From assembly GCA_016709965.1 (NCBI GenBank), contig JADJLT010000001.1, forward strand, positions 1,075,001 through 1,139,000: a stretch of DNA of 64,000 nt, read 5' to 3'. The notes under the pieces were generated by a model. The model did no database searches. It saw only the letters and a program-made list of their open reading frames with translations, and was not told the DNA's origin. Positions 52,920-61,297 of the stretch are shown in pieces. This DNA comes from Betaproteobacteria bacterium. Its GTDB lineage: Bacteria; Pseudomonadota; Gammaproteobacteria; Burkholderiales; Rhodocyclaceae. The first letter of the stretch is position 1. Every line of letters starts with the position of its first letter. The translations under genes were made by a program, and so were the position numbers.

Positions 52920-53315
52920 CTACGCCTGACCCATTTTTTCGAAAATCTTATTCAGTTTTTCCGAAAGCGTTCCTGCCGTAAAAGGCTTGACGATATATCC
53001 ACTTGCACCGGATTGAGCGGCAGCAATAATATTTTCCTTCTTTGCCTCAGCCGTGATCATCAAGACAGGAAGATGCTTGAGCGTTGGCGTCGCACGTATG
53101 GACTGCAATAGCGTCAGGCCGTCCATATTGGGCATATTCCAGTCCGTAACAACAAACTCGAACCCGCCACCCTGTAGCTTTTGTAGCGCTATAGCACCGT
53201 CCTCTGCCTCATCAACATTGGTAAAGCCCAGCTCCTTCAATAGGTTACGGACTATTCGACGCATTGTGGAAAAGTCATCCACAACAAGAAATCTCATTTT
53301 GGGATCAGCAGCCAT
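52920..53315 (-). CDS. cheY: chemotaxis response regulator CheY
   Basis: 131 residues, a single receiver domain. The acidic pair is in LVVDDFSTMRR, the phospho-accepting aspartate in VVTDWNMPNMDG, with the conserved Thr in MITAEAKKEN and Lys in YIVKPFTAGTL. CheY-P binds FliM to switch rotation. It lies between cheV and cheZ and has GGAG upstream. Confidence 0.97.
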   Translation of the reverse strand: MAADPKMRFLVVDDFSTMRRIVRNLLKELGFTNVDEAEDGAIALQKLQGGGFEFVVTDWNMPNMDGLTLLQSIRATPTLKHLPVLMITAEAKKENIIAAAQSGASGYIVKPFTAGTLSEKLNKIFEKMGQA

Positions 53316-53339
53316 GCACTACTCCAGAAACTGTGTTTG

Positions 53340-54275
53340 TTATCGTTCAATCAGCGGACGCAAGGTATCGGCCAATGCCTCTGCATCGAATTTTGCGACG
53401 TACGCATCTACGCCAACCGATTTACCCATAGCCCGATTAGCCTCCGAAGAGAGCGATGAGTGCATCACCACTGGCACACCTTCGAACCGAGGGTCGGACT
53501 TTATGTTTTTGGTCAGCACGTAGCCGTCCATCTCAGGCATTTCTGCATCAACAAGAATCAGACGAATATCATCCCGGATATTTCGTCCCATTTGCATAGC
53601 ATGCGCAGCGATAGCTTGCAGTCGCGTCCAAGCTTCCATACCGTTGGTCGCATGCTTGTGCCGAACCCCAAGCTTGTCGAGCACTTCAGCTATTTTCCGC
53701 CTGGCAACAATGGAGTCATCGACAAAAAACACACTGGTATCAGGATCAACACGTGCCGGCGCAATATCAACGATCATCGCCTCACCGAAGGCGTTGGCAA
53801 GAATTTGCTCCACATCAAGTATGGAAACCAAGCCGCCGCTCTCAAGTTCGATAACTGCAGTTATCAAGCCTTGATTTGCAGAAAGCACACTCTCCGGCGC
53901 CTTCACACGCTCCCAATCGACGCGAATGATGCGGTCGACATCATGAACCAGAAAACCTAACGTACGCTTGGAATATTCCGCCACCATCATGGTTTTTCCC
54001 AAGCCTGCCGGAGCGGCCAATTGCATGAACGGAGCAAGAGAAAGAACCGGAATTACATTGCCACGCAAAGAAATAAGCCCCTCAACCCCACGAGGCATAT
54101 TGGGTGTCTTGGTAATGTGCGGTGTTCTCCCAACCTCTCGCACCTTGAAAACATTTATGCCGAATATCTCCCGCGTGCCGAGTGTAAACAGCAGGATTTC
54201 CATCTTGTTTGAACCAGCAAGGCGCGTGCGAGCATCGACGCTATCAAGCAGGTTTTTGTTCTCAACGAGGTTCAT
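53340..54275 (-). CDS. cheV: chemotaxis coupling protein CheV (first copy)
   Basis: 311 residues. An N-terminal CheW-like domain (about 20-165, FGINVFKVREVGRTPHITK then LISLRGNVIPVLSL) is joined to a C-terminal receiver (about 180-305) with the phospho-accepting aspartate in LVDAEMPEMDGY. CheV couples receptors to CheA and can sink phosphate. The neighbouring gene is a second CheV, 19 bases upstream. Confidence 0.95.
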   Translation of the reverse strand: MNLVENKNLLDSVDARTRLAGSNKMEILLFTLGTREIFGINVFKVREVGRTPHITKTPNMPRGVEGLISLRGNVIPVLSLAPFMQLAAPAGLGKTMMVAEYSKRTLGFLVHDVDRIIRVDWERVKAPESVLSANQGLITAVIELESGGLVSILDVEQILANAFGEAMIVDIAPARVDPDTSVFFVDDSIVARRKIAEVLDKLGVRHKHATNGMEAWTRLQAIAAHAMQMGRNIRDDIRLILVDAEMPEMDGYVLTKNIKSDPRFEGVPVVMHSSLSSEANRAMGKSVGVDAYVAKFDAEALADTLRPLIER

Positions 54276-54294
54276 CGTCAGCTCCTGCTATTTC

Positions 54295-55263
54295 TCAAGC
54301 CACAATAAGCGGCGCAGTATCAACGCCCAGTCGCCTTGCCAGCGTTTCGGACAGACGCAAGGGCTCGAACTTCGGCACATACTCATCCACACCCACCGAG
54401 GCGCCCAGCTTCTGGTTCGACATGCCAGATAACGACGAATGCATAATCACCGGAACCCCATTGAAACGCGCGTCGGACTTGATTTTTTTTGTCAGGATAT
54501 AGCCGTCCATTTCCGGCATCTCGATGTCAGTCAAAACGAGACTGATAATCGACGACGCTGACCTCCCAGTGGACTGGGCATAGGTTGCGACCTTTTCCAT
54601 CTCTTCCCACATCTGACGACCGTTAACCGCTGAGATACCCTTCACACCCATTGCTGAAAGTGTTCTCTCAATCTGCTTGCGTGCCACACTTGAGTCATCG
54701 CAATAGAAAACCGTACACTCTGGTCGGTCTAGCGCTACCACCCCACGGTACATAATCTCGTTATCGATGCTGGTGGTCTCGGAAAGCACCTTTTCGACAT
54801 CCATCATCATAACCAACCGGTTGTCTTCCAACTCGGTTACAGCAGTTACCAGCCCCCCCGTTTGCGAAGTAAGCATTTCTGGAGGCACTCGCATCTTGCT
54901 CCAGTCAAGGCGAAGAATGGTGTCTACACCCTCAACCAGAAAGCCTTGTGTGTGTCCGTTGTACTCGGTGACAATCATGATTTCGCGAGGCGTTTCAGGG
55001 GAAATACCGGCATATTTTGCCAGATCAATCACCGGCACCAACGCGCCACGCAAACTGACCATCCCTTCGACAGAAGGAGGCATATCAGGTGCGGCAGTAA
55101 TCACTGGCGTACGCATCACTTCGCGAACTTTAAATACATTGATGCCGTAGGTTTCACGACGCCCTGTTCGATGATCTATGCCGAGAAAAAATAGCAGGAT
55201 TTCGAGTTTGTTCGTACCCGCCAATTTGGTTCGTGCATCAATATTCTTTAACAACTCAGACAT
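54295..55263 (-). CDS. cheV: chemotaxis coupling protein CheV (second copy)
   Basis: 322 residues with the same plan as the neighbour, CheW-like domain (about 18-170, YGINVFKVREVMRTPVITA) and receiver (about 185-310, LTDIEMPEMDGY). The two are clearly related but differ throughout, so the duplication is old. The start at 55263 has GAGAGG at a good distance; an ATG two codons upstream is too close to it. The gap to the STAS gene (about 160 bases, 55264-55422) has no clear gene. Confidence 0.93.
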   Translation of the reverse strand: MSELLKNIDARTKLAGTNKLEILLFFLGIDHRTGRRETYGINVFKVREVMRTPVITAAPDMPPSVEGMVSLRGALVPVIDLAKYAGISPETPREIMIVTEYNGHTQGFLVEGVDTILRLDWSKMRVPPEMLTSQTGGLVTAVTELEDNRLVMMMDVEKVLSETTSIDNEIMYRGVVALDRPECTVFYCDDSSVARKQIERTLSAMGVKGISAVNGRQMWEEMEKVATYAQSTGRSASSIISLVLTDIEMPEMDGYILTKKIKSDARFNGVPVIMHSSLSGMSNQKLGASVGVDEYVPKFEPLRLSETLARRLGVDTAPLIVA

Positions 55264-55422
55264 TGCCATCCTCTCGCACGTAGCGCATCCAGCGACCTTC
55301 AGTTAGACGCTCTACTCTTTGAGCGACATGCCAGATCATAGTCACAAATATGGAACCCTCCGCCATTAGCGCCAAGCGGAGGCTTATCTCATATTCACTT
55401 AACGGCATACCAAACAGAACAT

Positions 55423-55728
55423 TTAGGAAATTTGGAACAATTTACCAAAATTGGCAATATCTAGCACCTGTTTTACGTTACCGCGGACACCTGTCAACGT
55501 TACTTCCTTATTTGCGCCACCCAACTTATCACGCAACATCAACAACATACCGAGTGCAGAGCTATCCAGATAATCCACTCCAGAAAAATCAACCGTTACG
55601 CCGCGAATTGCAGCGTCGGCAATCAATGGCTCATATGCGGCTCGAAATTCGCGGTGGGTATTGAAATCGAAACGCCCTGTCAGCTTGATGACAGCCTTGC
55701 CAACTTCATTGAGAATACTTGCTTGCAT
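55423..55728 (-). CDS. STAS-domain protein (anti-sigma-factor-antagonist type)
   Basis: 101 residues, a single STAS domain. The conserved serine region is VDYLDSSALGMLLMLRD, the usual phosphorylation site in anti-anti-sigma proteins of the SpoIIAA/RsbV type. No partner kinase or anti-sigma gene lies in the window. It sits between cheV and cheB in the same orientation and is probably part of the chemotaxis operon. What it binds is unknown. Confidence 0.88.
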   Translation of the reverse strand: MQASILNEVGKAVIKLTGRFDFNTHREFRAAYEPLIADAAIRGVTVDFSGVDYLDSSALGMLLMLRDKLGGANKEVTLTGVRGNVKQVLDIANFGKLFQIS

Positions 55729-55805
55729 TTGTTTTCCTGTTCCAAAAAATCACATCGAATCTTAGTTTAATACTTTTGCCATAAACGACAAGCTCGACTG
55801 GCCGA

Positions 55806-56864
55806 TTACGAGCCAATAGCATTGAGAACCCGTCTTGCCATCTCATCCAGCGGACACTGCTCCTCAACCGCTCCGATCAAAAATGCTTCACGCGGCATCC
55901 CATAAACAACGCAACTATGCTCGTCCTGACCAAAAGTTTTTGCGCCAGACTGACGCAGGCGAAGCAAGCCTTGAGCACCATCCTTACCCATCCCGGTCAG
56001 AATGACGCCTATCGCCTTACGGCCAACAAGCGCAGCCGCTGAATCAAACAGCACATCAACGGATGGGCGATGACGATTTACCGCTGCGCTAGAAACCAAT
56101 TCGGTGAGATAGCCAGCACTGCCGCGACGAATCTGCAGATGCGAGTGACCCGGTGCTATGTAGACCGTGCCCGACTCCACTTTTTCGCTCCCTTGAGACT
56201 CAATAACTCGCGGGGCGCAGAGTCCATCCAGACGACGAGCAAAGGATGCGGTGAAAGACTCCGGCATATGTTGAACAACGAGGATTGGCGGACAATCAGC
56301 CGGAATGCCAATTAAAAACTCCTTGATGGCCTCGGTTCCACCTGTGGAAGCGCCGACAAAAATAATTTTCCCGCTGGTGGCCAGACCAGGTCTGGCCTGC
56401 ATCATGTTCGTCGCTACGCTCTGCAAAGTAGTAGTAGGCTTGGTCATATTGCCACGCAGACGAGCACCTTTTGCAGCACGAATTTTTTCCACCAAGTCTT
56501 CTGCATAGCTTTCCATGCTTCTGCCGCCATCGGAACGCGGCTTGCCGATAAAATCGATAGCACCCAATTCGAGTGCCTTCAGCGTTGTATCCGACCCAGC
56601 CTCTGTAAATGACGAGACCATGACTACCGGCATCGGCCGCAAGCGCATCAAGCGCTCCAGGAACTCCAAGCCATCCATCTTCGGCATCTGAACATCCAGA
56701 GTCAGGACATCAGGGTTGAACGCCTTGATCATTTCGCGGGCACTTTGAGCATCAGGAGCAGCACCAACCACCTCCATATCAGGTGCCAAACTGATAAGCT
56801 GGCTCAATAACCCGCGCATCAATGCCGAATCATCAACAACCAAGACTCTTGTTTTTATGGGCAT
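55806..56864 (-). CDS. cheB: protein-glutamate methylesterase/deamidase CheB
   Basis: 352 residues. The receiver domain (about 1-125, LVVDDSALMRGL, LTLDVQMPKMDG) is joined by a linker to the esterase domain (about 160-350). The catalytic triad is visible as Ser in FVGASTGGTEA, His in VVQHMPESF and Asp in LTGMGKDGAQGL. It removes methyl groups from receptors and sets adaptation with CheR. A gap of 50 bases separates it from cheD. Confidence 0.97.
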   Translation of the reverse strand: MPIKTRVLVVDDSALMRGLLSQLISLAPDMEVVGAAPDAQSAREMIKAFNPDVLTLDVQMPKMDGLEFLERLMRLRPMPVVMVSSFTEAGSDTTLKALELGAIDFIGKPRSDGGRSMESYAEDLVEKIRAAKGARLRGNMTKPTTTLQSVATNMMQARPGLATSGKIIFVGASTGGTEAIKEFLIGIPADCPPILVVQHMPESFTASFARRLDGLCAPRVIESQGSEKVESGTVYIAPGHSHLQIRRGSAGYLTELVSSAAVNRHRPSVDVLFDSAAALVGRKAIGVILTGMGKDGAQGLLRLRQSGAKTFGQDEHSCVVYGMPREAFLIGAVEEQCPLDEMARRVLNAIGS

Positions 56865-56914
56865 TTATAGAAAACCAATTGAAAAATGGCGATTTTTTGC
56901 CGTTGACCGCAGCA

Positions 56915-57520
56915 TCAAACAAATAACTCAACATCACCTTCGATAGCCGATCCAGTAAGCCGTACCTTGTAATCGTTTTCGCGGCTGAACAATGTCTCGT
57001 TATGAACCCGATGCAGCTTCTTGACCAAAACCCTTCCGGAGTGGGGAAAATAGTAGACTTTCCGTGGATATGAATCCAGCAAGTCCTTGGCAACGACAGG
57101 AATTTTTTCTGTTTTCAAAAAATCCAGAACGAATTCAGCATTCCTTGCCCCCACATTACTACTCGCCAGGCTGGCCAAGACTGCACCACCGCCAAACACC
57201 TTCGCCTCAAGACGATTACGTCGCGCGCCAAGTTTTAAGAGATGATTGATCAAAACCTCCATGGCGTAGGTGCCATAACGGGCTGACATACCCAGCGGAT
57301 TCCGCCCACCGTCATCCGGCAGCATGAAATGATTCATTCCACCAATGCCGGAATCGGTATCGCGAATACAGGCAGCCACACATGAGCCAAGTACCGTTAC
57401 CAGCAACGCCTCCTCAATTGAGACGAAATACTCGCCAGGCAATATTTTCGCTGCCTCAAGGCCAAATTTCCGATCGAAATATCGATTGGTTGCCAACGGT
57501 TCATCATAGGAGTGTTGCAC
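56915..57520 (-). CDS. cheD: chemoreceptor glutamine deamidase CheD
   Basis: 201 residues from a GTG at 57520, chosen because GGGAAGGG lies upstream and the longer frame would overlap cheR by 180 bases. The catalytic cysteine is in VLGSCVAACI, the histidine in GGMNHFMLPDD. It deamidates receptor glutamines and helps CheB-type adaptation. It is placed between cheR and cheB. Confidence 0.92.
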   Translation of the reverse strand: MQHSYDEPLATNRYFDRKFGLEAAKILPGEYFVSIEEALLVTVLGSCVAACIRDTDSGIGGMNHFMLPDDGGRNPLGMSARYGTYAMEVLINHLLKLGARRNRLEAKVFGGGAVLASLASSNVGARNAEFVLDFLKTEKIPVVAKDLLDSYPRKVYYFPHSGRVLVKKLHRVHNETLFSRENDYKVRLTGSAIEGDVELFV

Positions 57521-57531
57521 TACGCCCTTCC

Positions 57532-58434
57532 CTATCGGGTATTCGCCAAGGCATATACCGTCTTGCCCAGCGATTTGAAAAGGTCGGCCGCATGCAGAAA
57601 GCTTTCCGAATGCCCCGCAAGCATCAGGCCATCGGGCTGCATCATGGGCGCGAAGCGTGAAAGGATTTTGTATTGTGTCGGTTTGTCGAAATAGATCATG
57701 ACATTGCGACAAAAAATAATATCGAGCGGCCCCTTGACCGAATAATTTGCATCCAGCAAGTTGATTCTCTGAAACTGAATCATCTGCTTCAATTCTGGAC
57801 GGACCGAGACGAATCCCTCCTGACCTCCCGTCCCCCGAAGGAAAAATTTACGTAAACGTTCTGGCGAAAGCTTTTCAACGCGCTCAATGGGATAGATGCC
57901 TTTCTGCGCACTAGCCAGCACATTGGTATCAAGATCTGATGCCATGATGGATACATGCGAAGTATTGGTACCAAATGTTTCAGCCACTGTTATCGCAATC
58001 GAATAAGGCTCCTCACCGGTCGATGCAGCGGAACACCAGATACGCACAGGACGCTTCGTGCCGATTTTGCGAAGATGCTCCGCAAAAATCGGAAAATGAT
58101 GCGGCTCACGAAAAAATGACGTCAAATTCGTAGTCAATGAATTTACAAAGCGCTCCCATTCGTCGCCGCCATCTTTCTCCAGCGCATTCAGATACTCAGA
58201 GAACGACTGCATTCCCGTCGCACGCAAGCGTCTAGCGAGTCGGGAATAGACCATATCCTGCTTGACTGGAGATAGCGAAATTCCGGCATGCTGATAAATC
58301 AGCGTCCGAACACGCTCAAAATCGGTTGCAGAGAACGAGAACTCGCGAGCGCCACCATCACGAGCCGGCAGACCTGCAACCGAAGACTGTCGGAGCGAAG
58401 ATAACGAAGATAGCGGCTTTCGCAAATCAACCAT
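57532..58434 (-). CDS. cheR: chemotaxis methyltransferase CheR
   Basis: 300 residues. The N-terminal helical domain (about 30-110) precedes the SAM-binding domain (about 115-290), with RIWCSAASTGEEPYSIAI as the SAM loop and FCRNVMIYFDKPTQ near the end. It methylates receptor glutamates. Start chosen at the ATG at 58434, 9 bases from GGAAGAG and overlapping nothing of the receptor gene except 3 bases beyond its stop. The two receptors end in the pentapeptide pattern CheR can bind. Confidence 0.96.
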   Translation of the reverse strand: MVDLRKPLSSLSSLRQSSVAGLPARDGGAREFSFSATDFERVRTLIYQHAGISLSPVKQDMVYSRLARRLRATGMQSFSEYLNALEKDGGDEWERFVNSLTTNLTSFFREPHHFPIFAEHLRKIGTKRPVRIWCSAASTGEEPYSIAITVAETFGTNTSHVSIMASDLDTNVLASAQKGIYPIERVEKLSPERLRKFFLRGTGGQEGFVSVRPELKQMIQFQRINLLDANYSVKGPLDIIFCRNVMIYFDKPTQYKILSRFAPMMQPDGLMLAGHSESFLHAADLFKSLGKTVYALANTR

Positions 58435-58436
58435 GG

Positions 58437-61259
58437 TCAGAACTCTTCCCATTCATCATCAAGACTTGCTGTCAGCGCCGGGGCCTTCTGCGCTTTGCCA
58501 CGCGCAACGCGAGGCGCCTCGTGGGCTACCGAAGAAGGCTGGGTATTGGTGCGCGGCGCAGCCAGAAGTGGCTTGTTACCAGCGTCGTCGACCCGAAAAA
58601 TCGACACTGCCTGAGCGAGGTTATGCGCCTGCTCCTCAAGGCTTTCTGCCGCGGCAGCTGCTTCCTCAACCAAGGCCGCATTCTGCTGCGTCACTTCGTC
58701 CATCTGGCTGACGGCCAGACTGACTTGCTCTATACCCGAGCTTTGTTCTCGGCTGGCATCAGAGATGTCACCCATGATCTTGGCTACTCGCTTGATGCTG
58801 GAGACCACTTCTTCCATGGTCCGTCCGGCTTGATCGACCAGTTTGTTGCCAGTCTCAACTTTTTCGACGGAGTCGGAGATCAGCCCCTTGATTTCCTTGG
58901 CGGCAGCTGCGCTGCGCTGCGCTAGATTGCGAACTTCGGTGGCAACCACGGCAAAGCCTCGGCCTTGCTCTCCGGCTCGAGCTGCTTCGACGGCGGCGTT
59001 GAGGGCCAGGATATTGGTCTGGAAGGCGATGCCGTCAATGACGCCGATGATGTCGGCAATTTTGCTGCTCGATTGGTGGATGGCGCTCATGGTGTCGACA
59101 ACTTGACCAACTACCTCGCCCCCCTTGACGGCAACTTGCTGGGCTGTCCCAGCCAGTTCGTTGGCTTGTCGGGCATTGTCAGCATTTTGTTTGACCGTGC
59201 TGGTCAGTTGTTCCATGCTCGAGGCGGTTTCTTCGAGACTGCTTGCCTGTTCTTCGGTACGGCTCGATAGATCCTGGTTCCCGGACGCAATCTCCTTCGC
59301 AGCCGTATTAATCGCATCCGTCGACTCCTTGATCGAACCGACGATTTCGCTCATTGCATCAACAGTGCGATTGGCATTATCAACGGCGTCAGCCAGCGCG
59401 CCGACATAATTTTGTTCCATCTTGCGGGTCAGATCGCCTTCAGCGAGGCGGCGGAAGGTGTCGCCGAGATCCGTCAAAACTCGACTATTGCTTTGCAGGA
59501 GACCGTTGATGCCATTGCCTAGCTTCAGGAAAAACCCGTTCAATTCGGCAGTATCAAGGCGCGCCTCAAGGTCCCCGCGTTCAGCTGCCGCGATGATGTC
59601 AGCGATTTCCTGCTCGATCTTGACTTCACCTGTACGATCCACCCACTCGACGGCATATCCAAGGCGAGATCCACGAATATCAATCACTGGTGTGACAGCC
59701 AGCGAGAAGGTGCGCCCACCGAGTGCCAGTTGAGTCCGATGAACCCCGTTAAGGCGAGCCAACATTTCGCGCTGATGCGCCGGGTTCTTGTGAAATACAT
59801 CAATATTGGTTCCTATCAGGGTATGCCGATCAAAATTCGGCAGCGCAGCCTTGATCGCAGGTTCGGCGATCTCAAACATCTGCACCAATGACTGGTTCAT
59901 ATAGATAATTTCAAACTGCGCATTGGCCAACATGACATTGGTCGCAACATTATCCAGCCCGATCTTCAAGCGCAGCCCTTCATCCGCCGTGCGGCGCGCC
60001 TCGTTTAAATCAAAACCAGATTTAATGAGCAGAGGACGTGCGGAGTCACATATCTGCAAAAGCTCATCCTTGCGATCATAGTCAAGTTTGGCCGTAGTAC
60101 TACCCTCTGAAAGAGAGCGGAAAAATGCAACGATTTCTTTGATTGGGCGGCGAATTCCTGAAACCAGCGAAACAGTCAGCAAGACCGCAAGCACCGAAAA
60201 CGCAACGAGAAGTCCAATAAATTTAATGCGAATAGCGGCTGCATCTTCAGCCGCCTGATCAACATATGTTTTTGCCACCGAAAGTTGTAGCGCGACGAGT
60301 TCGCTGATCTTGTCTGAAATAGGATCTATCGCTGGATACAAATCCTTCGCAGCAAAAATTGTTAATGCCTCGCGGTCTTTGTTTTTCAGAATTTCCTTAA
60401 GCTTTTCCGTTGCCTGATTTGCTCGTGCCATCAGCGCCTCAGCCTGTCCAACCAGATGTTTTTCGTCATCGGTAAGGAAGGTTTCAGCATATGCCTTCCA
60501 TTGACTGGCGATCACTTTCTGCGCCAATTCAACCTTGCCCAAGCCAGACTCAAAACTCTCAGCCCCATCGCGCGTTTTGTGCGATAGATCGACAATCGAT
60601 ACCGCATAGGCATCGGCCACCTCCTTGAGTTGCTTTAGCGGCACAACGCGATCATCGTAAACAGTATGTAATCGACCGTCACTTTGACTAATTGCAGACA
60701 TGCCGAGCAGACCTACCAACAAAATGCCGGCAGTCAGTACTCCACAAATGGTAAAAACACGCTGGGCTATGGATCGATTCTTAAACCAAGCACTAATGCT
60801 AAATCCACTTTTTGTTACTTTTCCATCGCGAATCGTCAACCCAGCAGCTCTACCTTCGCGGAACATCCGGTAAGCGTTATCCGCTGCGGCAACTTGATCA
60901 CGAGAAGGCGTTGAGCGGACCGACATATAACCGCTAACCTGCCCGTTTTCGAACAACGGCGTTGCGTTAGCGATCACCCAGTAGAAATCACCATTTTTGC
61001 AGCGATTTTTGACCATGCCGGTCCAAGGACGGCCATCCTTAAGCGTTGCCCAAAGATCGGCAAAGGCTTCGATCGGCATATCCGGATGGCGCACGATGTT
61101 ATGCGGCTCGCCAATCAGCTCTGATTCGGAAAAGCCACTGATTTCGATGAAGTCCCGGTTTATAAATGTAATCCTGCCCTTAAGATCGGTCTTGGACACA
61201 ATCAATATGTCAGGCGCCAGGACGATTTCCTTGTCAGTTACCGGCAAATTGCTTCTCAT
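58437..61259 (-). CDS. Aer-type chemoreceptor with two PAS domains (MCP 1)
   Basis: 940 residues. The first PAS domain (about 15-120) is of the Aer FAD-binding type, with PHNIVRHPDMPIEAF and KNRCKNGDFYWV. Two membrane segments (about 170-192 and 340-362) flank a periplasmic helical region. A second PAS domain (about 425-530) has NIDVFHKNPAHQ. HAMP-like helices then lead to the MCP signalling domain (about 642-888), which contains GIAFQTNILALNAAVEAARA. The C-terminus is DEWEEF. Probably senses redox state or oxygen. The signalling domain DNA is identical to that of the next receptor. Confidence 0.93.
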   Translation of the reverse strand: MRSNLPVTDKEIVLAPDILIVSKTDLKGRITFINRDFIEISGFSESELIGEPHNIVRHPDMPIEAFADLWATLKDGRPWTGMVKNRCKNGDFYWVIANATPLFENGQVSGYMSVRSTPSRDQVAAADNAYRMFREGRAAGLTIRDGKVTKSGFSISAWFKNRSIAQRVFTICGVLTAGILLVGLLGMSAISQSDGRLHTVYDDRVVPLKQLKEVADAYAVSIVDLSHKTRDGAESFESGLGKVELAQKVIASQWKAYAETFLTDDEKHLVGQAEALMARANQATEKLKEILKNKDREALTIFAAKDLYPAIDPISDKISELVALQLSVAKTYVDQAAEDAAAIRIKFIGLLVAFSVLAVLLTVSLVSGIRRPIKEIVAFFRSLSEGSTTAKLDYDRKDELLQICDSARPLLIKSGFDLNEARRTADEGLRLKIGLDNVATNVMLANAQFEIIYMNQSLVQMFEIAEPAIKAALPNFDRHTLIGTNIDVFHKNPAHQREMLARLNGVHRTQLALGGRTFSLAVTPVIDIRGSRLGYAVEWVDRTGEVKIEQEIADIIAAAERGDLEARLDTAELNGFFLKLGNGINGLLQSNSRVLTDLGDTFRRLAEGDLTRKMEQNYVGALADAVDNANRTVDAMSEIVGSIKESTDAINTAAKEIASGNQDLSSRTEEQASSLEETASSMEQLTSTVKQNADNARQANELAGTAQQVAVKGGEVVGQVVDTMSAIHQSSSKIADIIGVIDGIAFQTNILALNAAVEAARAGEQGRGFAVVATEVRNLAQRSAAAAKEIKGLISDSVEKVETGNKLVDQAGRTMEEVVSSIKRVAKIMGDISDASREQSSGIEQVSLAVSQMDEVTQQNAALVEEAAAAAESLEEQAHNLAQAVSIFRVDDAGNKPLLAAPRTNTQPSSVAHEAPRVARGKAQKAPALTASLDDEWEEF
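58596..59337. repeat. 742-bp repeat, copy in chemoreceptor 1
   Basis: The signalling-domain segment is base-for-base the same as 61484-62225 by my reading, covering 247 residues. Outside the segment the two genes differ markedly at once on both sides. Confidence 0.93.
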
Positions 61260-61297
61260 CGTATCTCCTCTTTAACTCTTGTCACTACTCTGCTGGC

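Noticed and set aside
58326..58925. 199-residue plus-strand frame over the cheR-receptor junction
   Set aside because: It is antisense to cheR and the receptor. Part of it recurs only because the receptor DNA is repeated at 61388-61813.
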